DNA from: Stenotrophomonas nematodicola
GTDB taxonomy: Bacteria > Pseudomonadota > Gammaproteobacteria > Xanthomonadales > Xanthomonadaceae
Reading direction: 5' to 3'
NCBI RefSeq assembly: GCF_009467805.1
Contig: NZ_WIAY01000008.1
Span: 91,321-155,320 of the forward strand
Length of the DNA stretch: 64,000 bases
In this document: one piece after another, positions 1 through 9,134 of the stretch
Numbering within the stretch: position 1 is the first letter of the stretch
How the letters are laid out: every line of letters starts with the position of its first letter
Translations under genes and position numbers: made by a program
The notes under the pieces: generated by a model
Told to the model about the DNA's origin: nothing
Database searches by the model: none
The model's input: the letters and a program-made list of their open reading frames with translations, nothing else

Positions 1-1074
1 CTGCTTGAACATCGGCGGCGCCGCGCGTGCTTCGCCGCTGTCTTCGCTGGCCACGCCACCGGCGCTGGACAGATCGCGCAGGCCCACCGCATGGCGCAGT
101 TCGGCCAGCAGCGGCACCGCGTACTGCTCGCGCAACTGCTGGCCGCGGCGACGCAGCAGCGCCTCGATCTTCTCCGGCTCGGCCATCAGCGCTTCGTAGC
201 GCTCGCGCAGCGGGGTCAGCTCGGCGTCGATACGCTCGAACAACTGCTGCTTGGCATCGCCCCAGCCGATGCCGTCGGCGAATGCCTGGGCGAACGCAGC
301 CGTCTGCTCGGCAGTGGCGAAGGCCTGGTACATCTGGAACAGCGCCGAGCCCTCGGTGCTCTTGGGCTCGCCGGGTGCGCGCGAGTCGGTGAGGATCGAG
401 AACACCAGCTTCTTCAGCTCCGCGCGCGGCGCGAACAGCGGAATGGTGTTGTGGTAGCTCTTGCTCATCTTGCGGCCGTCCAGGCCGGCCAGCGTGGCCA
501 CCTGTTCGTCGATCACCACCTCCGGCAACGGGAAGTACTCCTTGCCGTAGACATGATTGAAGCGCTGGGCGAAATCGCGCGCCATCTCGATGTGCTGGAT
601 CTGGTCACGGCCGACCGGTACGCGGTCGGCCTTGAAGATGAGGATGTCGGCCGCCATCAGCACCGGGTACATGAACAGGCCCGCGCTGATGCCGGCATCG
701 TCGTCGAGCTGCTCCTCGCGGTTCTTGTCCACGGCCGCCTTGTAGGCATGGGCACGGTTGAGGATGCCTTTGCTGGCGATGACGGTCAGGAACCACATCA
801 GCTCGGTGGTTTCCGGGATGTCGCTCTGCCGGTAGAACCACACCTTGTCCGGATCCAGCCCGCACGCCAGCCAGCTCGCGGCGATTTCCAGGGTCGAGCG
901 CTGGGTCCGCGCCGGCTCCTGCGCCTTGATCAGGCTGTGCAGGTCGGCCAGAAAGAAGAAGCTCTCGATGCCGGAGGCCTGGCTGGCCGCGATGGCCGGA
1001 CGGATGGCCCCCACGTAGTTGCCCAGATGGGGGGTGCCGGAGGGGGTGATGCCGGTAAGAACGCGGGTGGTCAT
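1..1074 (-). CDS. trpS: Tryptophan--tRNA ligase (C-terminus beyond window)
   Basis: Class I aminoacyl-tRNA synthetase that charges tRNA-Trp with tryptophan in the cytoplasm. The N-terminus MTTRVLTGITPSGTPHLGNY carries the TPHLGN form of the HIGH signature, and GRKMSKSYHN carries KMSKS, so both ATP-binding motifs are intact. The ATG at 1072-1074 is the natural start. 358 codons are visible without a stop, already longer than the roughly 334-residue E. coli enzyme. The visible tail is Ala/Ser-rich after a conventional helical C-domain, which suggests a longer variant with a C-terminal extension. It is divergent from the secreted protein gene at 1182. Family assignment is very secure; the true C-terminus is outside the window. 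Confidence 0.97.
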   Translation of the reverse strand, partial: MTTRVLTGITPSGTPHLGNYVGAIRPAIAASQASGIESFFFLADLHSLIKAQEPARTQRSTLEIAASWLACGLDPDKVWFYRQSDIPETTELMWFLTVIASKGILNRAHAYKAAVDKNREEQLDDDAGISAGLFMYPVLMAADILIFKADRVPVGRDQIQHIEMARDFAQRFNHVYGKEYFPLPEVVIDEQVATLAGLDGRKMSKSYHNTIPLFAPRAELKKLVFSILTDSRAPGEPKSTEGSALFQMYQAFATAEQTAAFAQAFADGIGWGDAKQQLFERIDAELTPLRERYEALMAEPEKIEALLRRRGQQLREQYAVPLLAELRHAVGLRDLSSAGGVASEDSGEARAAPPMFKQ

Positions 1075-1181
1075 GAGGGAATCATTACGGACAGTTGAAC
1101 GCCCCCAGTTTACCTGCCCGCGCGCAACCCCGTTGGACCGGCTGGGGCGTTCAATCCCGTACCCCAACCCGGATGCCTGCC

Positions 1182-1979
1182 ATGAAACGCCTGATTCTGC
1201 CCCTGCTGGCCATGTGGATGCTGTGCGGTTTCACGCCCGTGGCCCCGTTCCCCGATGATGCCGGGCCGGTATCGCTGCAGGTGGTGGACCGCGACAGCGG
1301 CCGCACGCTTCGCCAGTATCCGGACGGCTCCCAGCGCTGGATCGCCGGTCAGCAGGGCCACCGCTACAGCGTGGCATTGCGCAACGACAGCAACGAACGC
1401 GTGCTCGTGGTGCTGTCGGTGGACGGCCTGAACGCCATCACCGGCGAGGTCGCCGCTCCCGGACAGACCGGCTATGTGCTCGACCCGTGGCAGCGGGCGG
1501 AGATCAGCGGCTGGCGCAAGTCGTCGCGCGAGGTCGCCCAGTTCGTGTTCAGCGACCCTGGCCGCAGCTACGCGGCACGCACCGGCCGCCCCGACAACAT
1601 CGGCGTGATCGGCATCGCTGTCTTCCGCGAAGCGGCGCGCTACGCCCCGGCGCCACCGATCGCCCGCCCCTCGCGCCCGATCCTGCGCGAGGCCCCGCAG
1701 GCCGAGGCGGCGGCCGACGTGGCTTCTGCCCGCGGAGCAGCGGCGCCCGCCCCGCAGCTCGGCACCGGGCACGGTGCGCGCGAGTATTCGCGCGCGGACA
1801 ACACCACCTTCGACCGCGCCACGCGCATGCCAACCCAGCGGCTGGATGTGCGCTACGACAGCGAGCGCAACCTGATCGCGCGCGGGGTCATGCCGCGCCG
1901 TGCGCTGCGCCGCGACGATGCCCCGCAGTCCTTCCCGCAGGGCTATGTCCCGGACCCGCCGTCCTACCGCGGGCGCTGA
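1182..1979 (+). CDS. Secreted protein of unknown function
   Basis: A 265-residue protein with a clear signal peptide (MKRLILPLLAMWMLCGF, then a Pro-rich junction), so probably periplasmic or surface exposed. Residues of about 30-150 look like a compact beta-rich domain with the stretch GQQGHRYSVALRNDSNERVL. From about residue 165 the protein becomes Ala/Pro/Arg-rich and probably disordered. I do not recognise a named family with certainty. The ATG at 1182 was chosen over an in-frame ATG at 1095 because it places the signal peptide at the N-terminus. It lies between divergent trpS and convergent csbD-like genes, so context gives no function. It resembles secreted proteins common in Xanthomonadaceae, which is inference only. 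Confidence 0.75.
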   Translation: MKRLILPLLAMWMLCGFTPVAPFPDDAGPVSLQVVDRDSGRTLRQYPDGSQRWIAGQQGHRYSVALRNDSNERVLVVLSVDGLNAITGEVAAPGQTGYVLDPWQRAEISGWRKSSREVAQFVFSDPGRSYAARTGRPDNIGVIGIAVFREAARYAPAPPIARPSRPILREAPQAEAAADVASARGAAAPAPQLGTGHGAREYSRADNTTFDRATRMPTQRLDVRYDSERNLIARGVMPRRALRRDDAPQSFPQGYVPDPPSYRGR

Positions 1980-2012
1980 AAAAGAAAAAGCGGGCCGCGC
2001 GATGCGGCCCGC
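1979..2012 (-). terminator. Rho-independent terminator of the CsbD gene
   Basis: A 9-bp perfect stem (GCGGGCCGC, 1990-1998, against GCGGCCCGC, 2004-2012) with a 5-nt loop. On the minus strand it is followed by a T-rich run (complement of 1979-1989). It sits about 50 bp past the stop of the CsbD-like gene and directly abuts the stop codon of the plus-strand gene, so it may help end both transcripts. Confidence 0.8.
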
Positions 2013-2064
2013 CTGGTTTCATACCCTGGCGGCCGTGCCGCCTCACTGCACGCGGCGTACCGCG

Positions 2065-2286
2065 TCAGTGGAAATCCGGATAATCCTTGCGCATGGCTTT
2101 CTCGAAGTCGCGCACTTCGTTTTCAGCGCGGTCGCGCGCCCAGCCATAGCGCTCCTGCAGCCGGCCTGCCAAGTACTCGGCATTGCCCTCGGCCACCTTG
2201 AAATCGTCGTCGGTCAGATCGCCCCACTTGGCCTGTGCCTTGCCCTTGAGCTGCGTCCACTTGCCGGAAATGATGTCTTTGTTCAT
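2065..2286 (-). CDS. CsbD family stress-response protein
   Basis: A 73-residue acidic and basic helical protein starting [20 protein letters not shown]. This matches the CsbD signature in which a repeated K-x2-G-x-K pattern precedes a helical region ([14 protein letters not shown]). CsbD proteins are small and cytoplasmic, and are induced by general or osmotic stress; their molecular role is not established. The size is typical. It is followed by a strong terminator, so it is probably a single-gene transcript. The ATG is followed by a plausible open frame, and the TGA stop lies at 2065. Confidence 0.93.
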   Translation of the reverse strand: MNKDIISGKWTQLKGKAQAKWGDLTDDDFKVAEGNAEYLAGRLQERYGWARDRAENEVRDFEKAMRKDYPDFH

Positions 2287-2416
2287 GGGTTGGCATCCTT
2301 GTTTGAAACGGCACCGTCGCCGCAGGTACAGAGTGCGCGGGTGCGCGTTTGGTGGCGGTCAAGCGAGGATGAAACGGATGCTCACGAGCTTGAATGGTTC
2401 ACTACTGCACGCAACG

Positions 2417-2444
2417 AAAAAGGCCGGGAAATCCCGGCCTTTTT
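2417..2444. terminator. Bidirectional Rho-independent terminator
   Basis: The inverted repeat AGGCCGGGA (2421-2429) / TCCCGGCCT (2432-2440) is flanked by A-rich sequence on the left and TTTTT on the right, so it can work in both directions. It lies just downstream of the entericidin-like lipoprotein gene (stop at 2465, minus strand) and upstream of the CsbD gene. Confidence 0.85.
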
Positions 2445-2464
2445 CTGGGTGTCCGATCCGGGGA

Positions 2465-2602
2465 TCAGTTGCCCTTGGCAGCGTCTTCCACCGTCTCGCC
2501 CGCCTTCTGTACATCCTTGCCGGCACCGGCAACGGTGTTGCAGCCGGCGAGCATCGCCACCGAGAACATCGACAACAGCATCAGTGCAATAACACGCTTC
2601 AT
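2465..2602 (-). CDS. Entericidin A/B-like small lipoprotein
   Basis: A 45-residue protein starting MKRVIALMLLSMFSV and reaching a lipobox LAGC with the acylated Cys at about residue 21. A short polar helix follows (NTVAGAGKDVQKAGE, ending VEDAAKGN). This is the pattern of entericidin-family lipoproteins: tiny membrane-anchored peptides linked in enterobacteria to envelope stress and a toxin/antidote pair. An AGGAG ribosome site sits 6-7 bases before the chosen ATG (2600-2602). An upstream in-frame ATG would bury the signal peptide and was rejected. Only one copy is present, so an antidote/toxin role cannot be inferred. Confidence 0.9.
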   Translation of the reverse strand: MKRVIALMLLSMFSVAMLAGCNTVAGAGKDVQKAGETVEDAAKGN

Positions 2603-2702
2603 GGGGTTCTCCTGTTTGATCAACTTCATCACCGGTATCCGGTCCACCTGTCAGACGAGCGATGCTCCTCTTCCCGATCGCGGGGCGGGGGTCGAATCGA
2701 CA

Positions 2703-2734
2703 CTGCCGCCGCGTGATGTGCAATCTGGCGGCAG
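2703..2734 (-). terminator. Hairpin downstream of arginase
   Basis: Perfect 8-bp arms CTGCCGCC (2703-2710) and GGCGGCAG (2727-2734) separated by 16 bases. It lies about 70 bp past the arginase stop on the minus strand. There is no T-run, so it may be a weak terminator or a transcript-end stabiliser. Confidence 0.4.
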
Positions 2735-2804
2735 CGGCGTGCAGCGAATGTGAACGCGCCCTGCCACCATTCAGCCACGCGGCGCACGGCACGCCGCCAC
2801 GGTG

Positions 2805-3725
2805 TCAATCGCGCATCAATGTCGATTTGCCAAACAGGCTTTCCACCAGGTCCACCGCCAGCTCGGCGGTGGTGTTGCGGTTGTCCAGCAGGGGATTGAG
2901 CTCCACGATGTCCAGCGAGCCCATGCGCCCGGTGTCGGCGATCATTTCCATCACCAGCTGGGCTTCGCGGTAGTTCACGCCACCCGGCACGGTGGTGCCT
3001 ACGCCCGGGGCGATGCTCGGGTCCAGGAAGTCCACGTCGAAGCTGACATGCAGGTGGGTGGTGGCGTCGATCCCCTTCAGCGCCGCTTCCATCGTGCGCT
3101 TCATGCCGGCCTCGTCGATGTAGCGCATGTCGTACACATCCACCTGATGCTGCTTGATCAGGCGCTTCTCATCCTGGTCCACCGACCGGATGCCGATCTG
3201 ATGCACCTGCTGCGGGCGGATCGCCGGCGCATCGCCGCCAAGCCGGGTCAGCGCATCCGGGCCCAGCCCGCACAGGCAGGCCACCGGCATGCCATGCACG
3301 TTGCCCGACGGGGTGACGTCGCTGGTATTGAAGTCCGAGTGCGCATCCAGCCACAGCACGCGCAGGGTCTTGCCCTGCTCGCGGCACCATCGCGCCACCG
3401 CCGTGATCGAGCCGATGCCCAGGCAATGGTCGCCGCCGAGCATGATCGGCATGCGGCCCGCCTGCAGTTCGGCGTAGGTGGCGTCCATCAGCGCACGGTT
3501 CCACGCCACCACTTCATCCAGGTGGCGGTAGCCGTGCACCGGCGCGGTCCACGGGTTGCGCGGGCCATCCAGGTTGCCGATGTCGCGCACGTCCACGCCG
3601 CGCGCGGCCAGGGCATCGCCGAGGCCGGCAATACGCAGTGCGTCCGGCCCCAGACCTGCGCCGCGATGGCCTGCTCCGATGTCGGTGGGAACGCCGATCA
3701 GGGAAACCGGGGGATACATCGCCAT
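2805..3725 (-). CDS. rocF: Arginase
   Basis: Ureohydrolase that cleaves L-arginine to ornithine and urea in the cytoplasm. The binuclear manganese ligands are visible in GGDHCLGIGS, in LDAHSDFNTS and in SFDVDFLDPS. The 306-residue length fits arginase, and the C-terminal FGKSTLMRD is a normal end. The start at 3725 has GGAG eight bases upstream; MYPPVSLIGVP at 3719 is the alternative. The DAHSDFNTS segment and overall length favour arginase over agmatinase or formimidoylglutamase. It stands alone, with tRNA-Thr upstream and a structured region downstream, so no pathway partner is adjacent. Confidence 0.93.
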   Translation of the reverse strand: MAMYPPVSLIGVPTDIGAGHRGAGLGPDALRIAGLGDALAARGVDVRDIGNLDGPRNPWTAPVHGYRHLDEVVAWNRALMDATYAELQAGRMPIMLGGDHCLGIGSITAVARWCREQGKTLRVLWLDAHSDFNTSDVTPSGNVHGMPVACLCGLGPDALTRLGGDAPAIRPQQVHQIGIRSVDQDEKRLIKQHQVDVYDMRYIDEAGMKRTMEAALKGIDATTHLHVSFDVDFLDPSIAPGVGTTVPGGVNYREAQLVMEMIADTGRMGSLDIVELNPLLDNRNTTAELAVDLVESLFGKSTLMRD

Positions 3726-3823
3726 CGCTGCTGCTCCATTGCAAAGAAGCACAGTCTAGCCAGCGCGACGGCGCGGGACTCGCGGCGCTGCAGCAGGTAA
3801 CGAGGGGAAGCAGCGGACAATCA

Positions 3824-3848
3824 GTAGCCACCGACCGTTGGTCGGTGG
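3824..3848 (+). repeat. SMAG-type GTAG repeat (REP-like stem-loop) abutting tRNA-Thr
   Basis: GTAG (3824-3827) followed by a perfect 9-bp stem CCACCGACC/GGTCGGTGG with the loop GTT. This is the organisation of the S. maltophilia GTAG (SMAG) palindromic elements. The right arm ends at 3848, so the encoded CCA end of the minus-strand tRNA-Thr (3846-3848) is part of the stem. It may serve as the terminator of the tRNA transcript. Confidence 0.85.
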
Positions 3849-3921
3849 TGCCGGCACCCGGATTCGAACTGGGGACCTACCGCTTACAAGGCGGTTGCTC
3901 TACCAACTGAGCTATGCCGGC
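3846..3921 (-). tRNA. tRNA-Thr(TGT)
   Basis: The reverse complement folds as a 76-nt cloverleaf including an encoded CCA. The acceptor stem GCCGGCA/TGCCGGC is perfect, the D-loop contains AGCTCAGTTGGTAGAGC, and the T-arm contains GTTCGAATC. The anticodon stem ACCGC/GCGGT encloses the loop CTTGTAA, giving anticodon TGT, which reads ACA threonine codons. Confidence 0.97.
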
Positions 3922-3962
3922 ATCGGCACGGCGAACGGCGCTGCCGTCGCGGAGCGTGGATT

Positions 3963-4766
3963 CTAGCGCAAGCGCGCACAGTCCAGCGAGCGTTGCTGCG
4001 CCGCGCCGCTGCGCTGGCGCACCGTGGCGGCGTCGGCCGGGGTGGCCAGCGTCGCATCCACCCACCACTGCGCGCTGCCATCCCCGCCACTGGGCACCAG
4101 GCGGGCGTTGAAACCTGCCGCACTGAGGGCAGCCATGCGCCGTTCGGCCCCTTCGCGGTTGCGGTACTGGCCCAGCGCGATGGCGTTGGCTTCCTCGCCC
4201 TGGCCGATGATGTAGTAGTCGCTCAGGCCCGCCGCGACGATGCGCTTGACCGTGGCCTGGGCTTCCTCACGGCTGGCGGCCGGCGGCAGCAGCACCCGGT
4301 AGCGCGTGGCGCCGGCATCGGTGACCTCGCGCAGGCGCGCGCCGCGCAGCCCGGCGCCAGCCTTGGCCTGCGCGGCCTGCGCGCTGGCACGGTCGGCAAA
4401 CGGACCCAGGCTGAGGCACTGGGCGGGCACGGCAGCGGCAGGCGGCGGGGTCACCGCGACCGGTGCCGGCGCCGTGACAGCGGGTGCTGCGGGCGTGGGC
4501 ACAGGCACGGGCGTGGGCGCCGCCGGCGCGGTTGCAGGCCCCGGTGCCGCCGCGGCCGGGGTGGCATCGGCCAGCGCGGGCGTGGCCACGGCCGGCGCCA
4601 CAGGCGCGGCCGCCGGTACGACGGCATCCCCGGGCAACAGCTGGAGCTGCGCCACACCGCTGGGCGCCGCAGACGGCGCAACGGCGGGCTCGCCGCGCAG
4701 CATCCACCACAGCGCGACACCCCCATTGAGGATGACCAGGACAACGATCAGGGCACGGGTAAGCAT
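3963..4766 (-). CDS. SPOR-domain inner-membrane protein
   Basis: A 267-residue protein with a single N-terminal membrane anchor (MLTRALIVVLVILNGGVALW). A long Ala/Pro-rich periplasmic linker follows (about residues 35-125), then a C-terminal SPOR domain of about 75 residues (from CLSLGPFADRASAQAAQAKA). SPOR domains bind denuded glycan strands of septal peptidoglycan. The gene is the third of a birA-coaX-SPOR operon, an arrangement common in Xanthomonadaceae, but it has no obvious mechanistic link to biotin or CoA. It could assist division or be a general wall-binding protein. The repetitive linker is low-complexity, not a DNA repeat. Confidence 0.85.
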   Translation of the reverse strand: MLTRALIVVLVILNGGVALWWMLRGEPAVAPSAAPSGVAQLQLLPGDAVVPAAAPVAPAVATPALADATPAAAAPGPATAPAAPTPVPVPTPAAPAVTAPAPVAVTPPPAAAVPAQCLSLGPFADRASAQAAQAKAGAGLRGARLREVTDAGATRYRVLLPPAASREEAQATVKRIVAAGLSDYYIIGQGEEANAIALGQYRNREGAERRMAALSAAGFNARLVPSGGDGSAQWWVDATLATPADAATVRQRSGAAQQRSLDCARLR

Positions 4767-4815
4767 GCAGGGATTCTAGGGCCAAGCGCGGGGATTGCGC
4801 GCGGCCTGGCCCGGG

Positions 4816-5543
4816 TCAGCGTGGCGCGTGGTGCACGGCCCAGCGGGCCAGGCCATCAAGCACCAGCGCCGGCTGGAACTGCGCATCGCCGAGCAGCGGC
4901 ATCAGCGCCGGTGCGCCGCCACCGTGGACCAGCAGCGCGGGCAGGCGGCCGAGCAGCGCGGCCGCGTCGGTGCGGCTGCGCTCGATCAGTGCCACGGCTG
5001 CACCATCGCAGCCGGAGGCCAGCGCGTCGGCGGTATCGGTGGCGAACGCATGGTATGCGCCCCCGCTGGCGGGCAACTGCACCGCACGCGCATGCAGCGC
5101 CTCGCGCATCGTGGTCGGCGACGCCGCGATACGCCCGCCGTGGTGCAGGCCATCGGCGTCGAGCAGGTCGATCGTCAACGCGGTACCCACCCCGGCGACC
5201 ACCACGGCCTCGCCACGCCCGGCCACGGCCAGCAGCGCCAGGAAGCGATCCACGCCGAATTTTGTCGGATCGGCATACGCAACGCGCACACCGGCGCACT
5301 GCGCCTCGGTACGCACGACCCGCACCTGGGCGAAGCGGGCCTGCAACACCTCGAGCATGCTGCGGGTCAAGGCGGGTGCGGCAACGCTGGCCACATAGGC
5401 CACGTCGCCCTGCGGCAGCGCCTGCAACGCATCGGCCGGCATCGCCTCGGCGCCATGCGGCCAGGCCTGCACATCACCGGCACGCACGCCCTGCAGCGGG
5501 GCGAACTTGAAACGGGAATTGCCCAGGTCGAACAACCAGTCGC

Positions 5544-5547
<4 letters not shown>
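4816..5547 (-). CDS. coaX: Type III pantothenate kinase
   Basis: Phosphorylates pantothenate in the first step of coenzyme A synthesis. The type III hallmarks are present: an N-terminal phosphate-binding DLGNSRFKF (about residues 6-14), a mid-protein GVDRFLAL, and the second phosphate motif GVGTALTIDLLD. The length of 243 residues is typical. Its ATG (5545-5547) overlaps the birA stop in an ATGA, which indicates translational coupling and fixes the start despite a longer open frame upstream. This acetyl-CoA-insensitive type replaces CoaA in many proteobacteria. Confidence 0.96.
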
Positions 5548-6524
<977 letters not shown>

Positions 6525-6646
6525 CGGATTACTGGACAAAATTATGCGGGAAACCCGCCCCCAGCGCCCGCGGGGGCCTTTCAATACCGGCGCTGAATCG
6601 GGCTAGAATCGGGAACTGACCTGTTCACCCGTTCTGGATGTTGACG

Positions 6647-6922
6647 ATGCGCCCGTTCGCCCATTGCCTGATCCTGCTGATGGCCCCCTTGGCCGCGCAC
6701 GCTTCCGAAGCGATCGCCGGCCAGGCACGGGGTGGCTGCGTCTATTCCGCCAGCGATGCCGAACGTGCGCCGCCGTCCACCCCGACCAGCGCCAGCGCAC
6801 CGGCGGCGGTCAAGCCCAGCGCCAGTGGCACCGGCAGCACCGGCGGGGGTGGCGATGACGATGTGCTGCCACGCCTGCGCGCACCGAAGTGGCACAGCTT
6901 CCTGCCGGGCATGTTCCGCTGA
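6647..6922 (+). CDS. Small secreted protein, unknown
   Basis: A 91-residue protein with a signal peptide (MRPFAHCLILLMAPLAAHAS) followed by a short mature region rich in Ser, Ala, Pro and Gly. A Gly/Asp tract (TGGGGDDD) is followed by the C-terminus PRLRAPKWHSFLPGMFR. I recognise no family. An in-frame ATG nine bases upstream (6638) is an alternative start. It ends 8 bp before mtfA and is probably co-transcribed with it. Codon use fits the neighbours, which supports it being real. Confidence 0.65.
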   Translation: MRPFAHCLILLMAPLAAHASEAIAGQARGGCVYSASDAERAPPSTPTSASAPAAVKPSASGTGSTGGGGDDDVLPRLRAPKWHSFLPGMFR

Positions 6923-6930
6923 TCGAACGT

Positions 6931-7671
6931 ATGTGGGGTTGGCTGCGGCGTACGCCGCGCGAGATCGATCCGTCTTTGTGGCAGCAGAGCTGCCAGCGTG
7001 GCCCGTGGCTGCGTGGCCTGGACCCGGCGCGCCGCGAGCGCCTACGCGTGCTCAGCGCGCGCTTCCTGCACGAGAAGACGATCAGCCCGGTGGCAGGCCT
7101 GCAGCTGGACGAAGGCGATGGTGTGCTGCTGGCCGCGCTGTGCTGCCTGCCGCTGCTGGAGTTGGGCGAGGTCGGGTTGCGCGGCTGGTCGCAGCTGATC
7201 GTTTACCCGGACGCGTTCCGCGTGCAGCGCAGCCATGTCGATGCGGCCGGGGTACTGCACGAATGGGATGACGAACTGATCGGCGAATCCTGGGACAGCG
7301 GTCCGCTGATTCTGTCGTGGGCCGACATCCAGGCCGATATCGCCGACCCGCACGCCGGCTACTGCGTGGCGGTGCATGAAATGGCGCACAAGATCGACGC
7401 GCTGGATGGTGCGATCGACGGCACGCCGCCGTTGCCGCGCGCCTGGCAGAAACAGTGGGCCGCCGACTTCCAGCGGGCGTACGACGGCTTCTGCGAGCAG
7501 GTGGACCGGGGCCGGCATACCGCGATCGACCCGTATGCCTCGGAGGCGCCCGAAGAATTCTTCGCGGTGGCCACCGAATACCACTTCTCCGCACCCGCCC
7601 TGCTGGACAGGGAGATGCCGGAGGTGGCCGCGCATCTGCGGCGCTTCTACGGTGCGCCGCCGGCGATGTGA
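6931..7671 (+). CDS. mtfA: MtfA-type zinc-dependent peptidase
   Basis: A 246-residue M90-family metallopeptidase. The zinc site is HEMAH in AVHEMAHKIDALDG, with a downstream EEFFAVATEYHF that supplies the third ligand, as in Mlc titration factor A. E. coli MtfA binds the glucose repressor Mlc and has aminopeptidase activity; whether Mlc exists here is unknown. The ATG at 6931 (MWGWLRRTPREIDPS) starts right after the preceding small gene. It converges on phoQ with a 15-bp gap. Confidence 0.93.
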   Translation: MWGWLRRTPREIDPSLWQQSCQRGPWLRGLDPARRERLRVLSARFLHEKTISPVAGLQLDEGDGVLLAALCCLPLLELGEVGLRGWSQLIVYPDAFRVQRSHVDAAGVLHEWDDELIGESWDSGPLILSWADIQADIADPHAGYCVAVHEMAHKIDALDGAIDGTPPLPRAWQKQWAADFQRAYDGFCEQVDRGRHTAIDPYASEAPEEFFAVATEYHFSAPALLDREMPEVAAHLRRFYGAPPAM

Positions 7672-7686
7672 CAGCGCATCACTGCC

Positions 7687-9114
7687 TCAGGGGCCGGGCG
7701 GCAGCTTCACTTCGAATCGTGCGCCACCCAGTTCCGGCGAGCGCAGAACCTGCAGTTCGCCGCGATAGTCCTTGATCAGGTCCTGCACGATCGACAGGCC
7801 GATACCGTGGCCCTGCACGCGCTCGTCGCCGCGTACGCCCCGCTGGAGCACCTTGGCGATGTCTTCCGGGGCGATGCCCGGGCCGTCGTCGTCCACCGAC
7901 AGCACCAGGCCTGCGCGGCGGGCACCCGGTGCCGGCAGCGGATGGGCGCTGAGCAGCACGCGCCGCTTGGCCCACTTGAAGGCATTCTCCAGCAGGTTGC
8001 CGAGCAGTTCCTGCAGGTCGCCGGGTTCACCGTGGAAACGCGCGGCCGCATCGATGTCGAACTCGCACAGCACGCCCTTGGCGGCGTAGACCTTTTCCAG
8101 GCCACGCACGATCTCCTCGGCGTTGGATTCGATCGGCAGCGGCGCGGAGAACAGCTTGTGGCCCGACGATGCGGCGCGCGCCAACTGGTAGGACACCAAG
8201 TTGTTCATGCGCCGCAGCTGGACGTCGAACTCCTCCCGCAGGTCCTGGTCCTGGGCACCGCTGTCCAGCTGCGTACGCAGCACGGCCAGCGGCGTTTTCA
8301 GGCTGTGCGCGAGATCGGCCAGGGTGTTGCGCTGGCGCTCCAGGTTCTCGCGCTCGCTCTCGATGAAGGCGTTGATGCTGTCGGTCAGCGGTTCCAGCTC
8401 GCGCGGGTGGCGCTCGCTCATGCGCTCGGTCTCGCCGCGCTGGACCTTGGTCAGCTCGGTGATCACGCGCCGCATCGGGCGCAGGCTCCATTGCAGGATC
8501 ACCGTCTGCAGCAGCAGCAGGATCAGGCCCGCGCCACCCAGGTAGAACCACACGCGCCCGCGGAACACGCGCAGCTGCGCACCGAGCGCACGCGAGTCCT
8601 CCATTACGTAGATGGTGTACGGGAATTCGGTGGCCGGGTCGGCGTCGGCATCCCACACCAGGCCCATGCCGTAGCGGTACACCGAGCCTTCGCTGCCGTC
8701 GATCTGGATCATCGGCAACGGACCTTCGAACACTTCCTGGCGCGGCGCGAGCAGGCCGCCGCCCACGGTGGGCAGCATCGGCCCTTCGGCCGACATCGAA
8801 TTGCCTTTGCCGTCGGGCATCACCACCTGCAGGTACAGACCGCTGCCGGGCACGTCGAAACGGGGATCCGGTGGCTGCTCGCGGATGTACAGCGAGCGGT
8901 CGCGGGTGAAATCAATGCCGGCCGCGTACGCGGTGGCGTAGTTTTTCAACCGCTCGCGCAGATTGGCGCGCGCGGTATCGGCGAAGGCCGCGTCCAGCGA
9001 GTAGCCGGCGGTCGCCAGGAAGGCGACCAGACCCACGGAGGCCGCCAGCATCTGGCGCGCCTGCAATGAGCGCGGCCGCCAGCGTTTGAAGAACCACAGA
9101 CGGCCGGACATCAT
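7687..9114 (-). CDS. phoQ: Sensor histidine kinase PhoQ
   Basis: A 475-residue inner-membrane kinase with two membrane segments (about 24-44 and 188-208) bracketing an acidic periplasmic sensor. A HAMP-like region follows, then the phospho-acceptor His270 in LADLAHSLKTPLAVL. The ATP-binding motifs are the N-box LLENAFKWAK, DDDGPGI and GHGIGLSIV. It lies 20 bp downstream of phoP on the same strand. In Xanthomonas, PhoPQ responds to low divalent cations or antimicrobial peptides and controls envelope and virulence genes. A second ATG one codon later is possible. Pairing with PhoP is secure from synteny. Confidence 0.93.
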   Translation of the reverse strand: MMSGRLWFFKRWRPRSLQARQMLAASVGLVAFLATAGYSLDAAFADTARANLRERLKNYATAYAAGIDFTRDRSLYIREQPPDPRFDVPGSGLYLQVVMPDGKGNSMSAEGPMLPTVGGGLLAPRQEVFEGPLPMIQIDGSEGSVYRYGMGLVWDADADPATEFPYTIYVMEDSRALGAQLRVFRGRVWFYLGGAGLILLLLQTVILQWSLRPMRRVITELTKVQRGETERMSERHPRELEPLTDSINAFIESERENLERQRNTLADLAHSLKTPLAVLRTQLDSGAQDQDLREEFDVQLRRMNNLVSYQLARAASSGHKLFSAPLPIESNAEEIVRGLEKVYAAKGVLCEFDIDAAARFHGEPGDLQELLGNLLENAFKWAKRRVLLSAHPLPAPGARRAGLVLSVDDDGPGIAPEDIAKVLQRGVRGDERVQGHGIGLSIVQDLIKDYRGELQVLRSPELGGARFEVKLPPGP

Positions 9115-9134
9115 GCTATCGCCAGAGTGTCGAC

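Noticed and set aside
4440..4690. Ala/Pro/Gly coding tract in the SPOR gene as a DNA repeat
   Set aside because: It encodes the low-complexity periplasmic linker of the SPOR protein; no tandem DNA unit is conserved.
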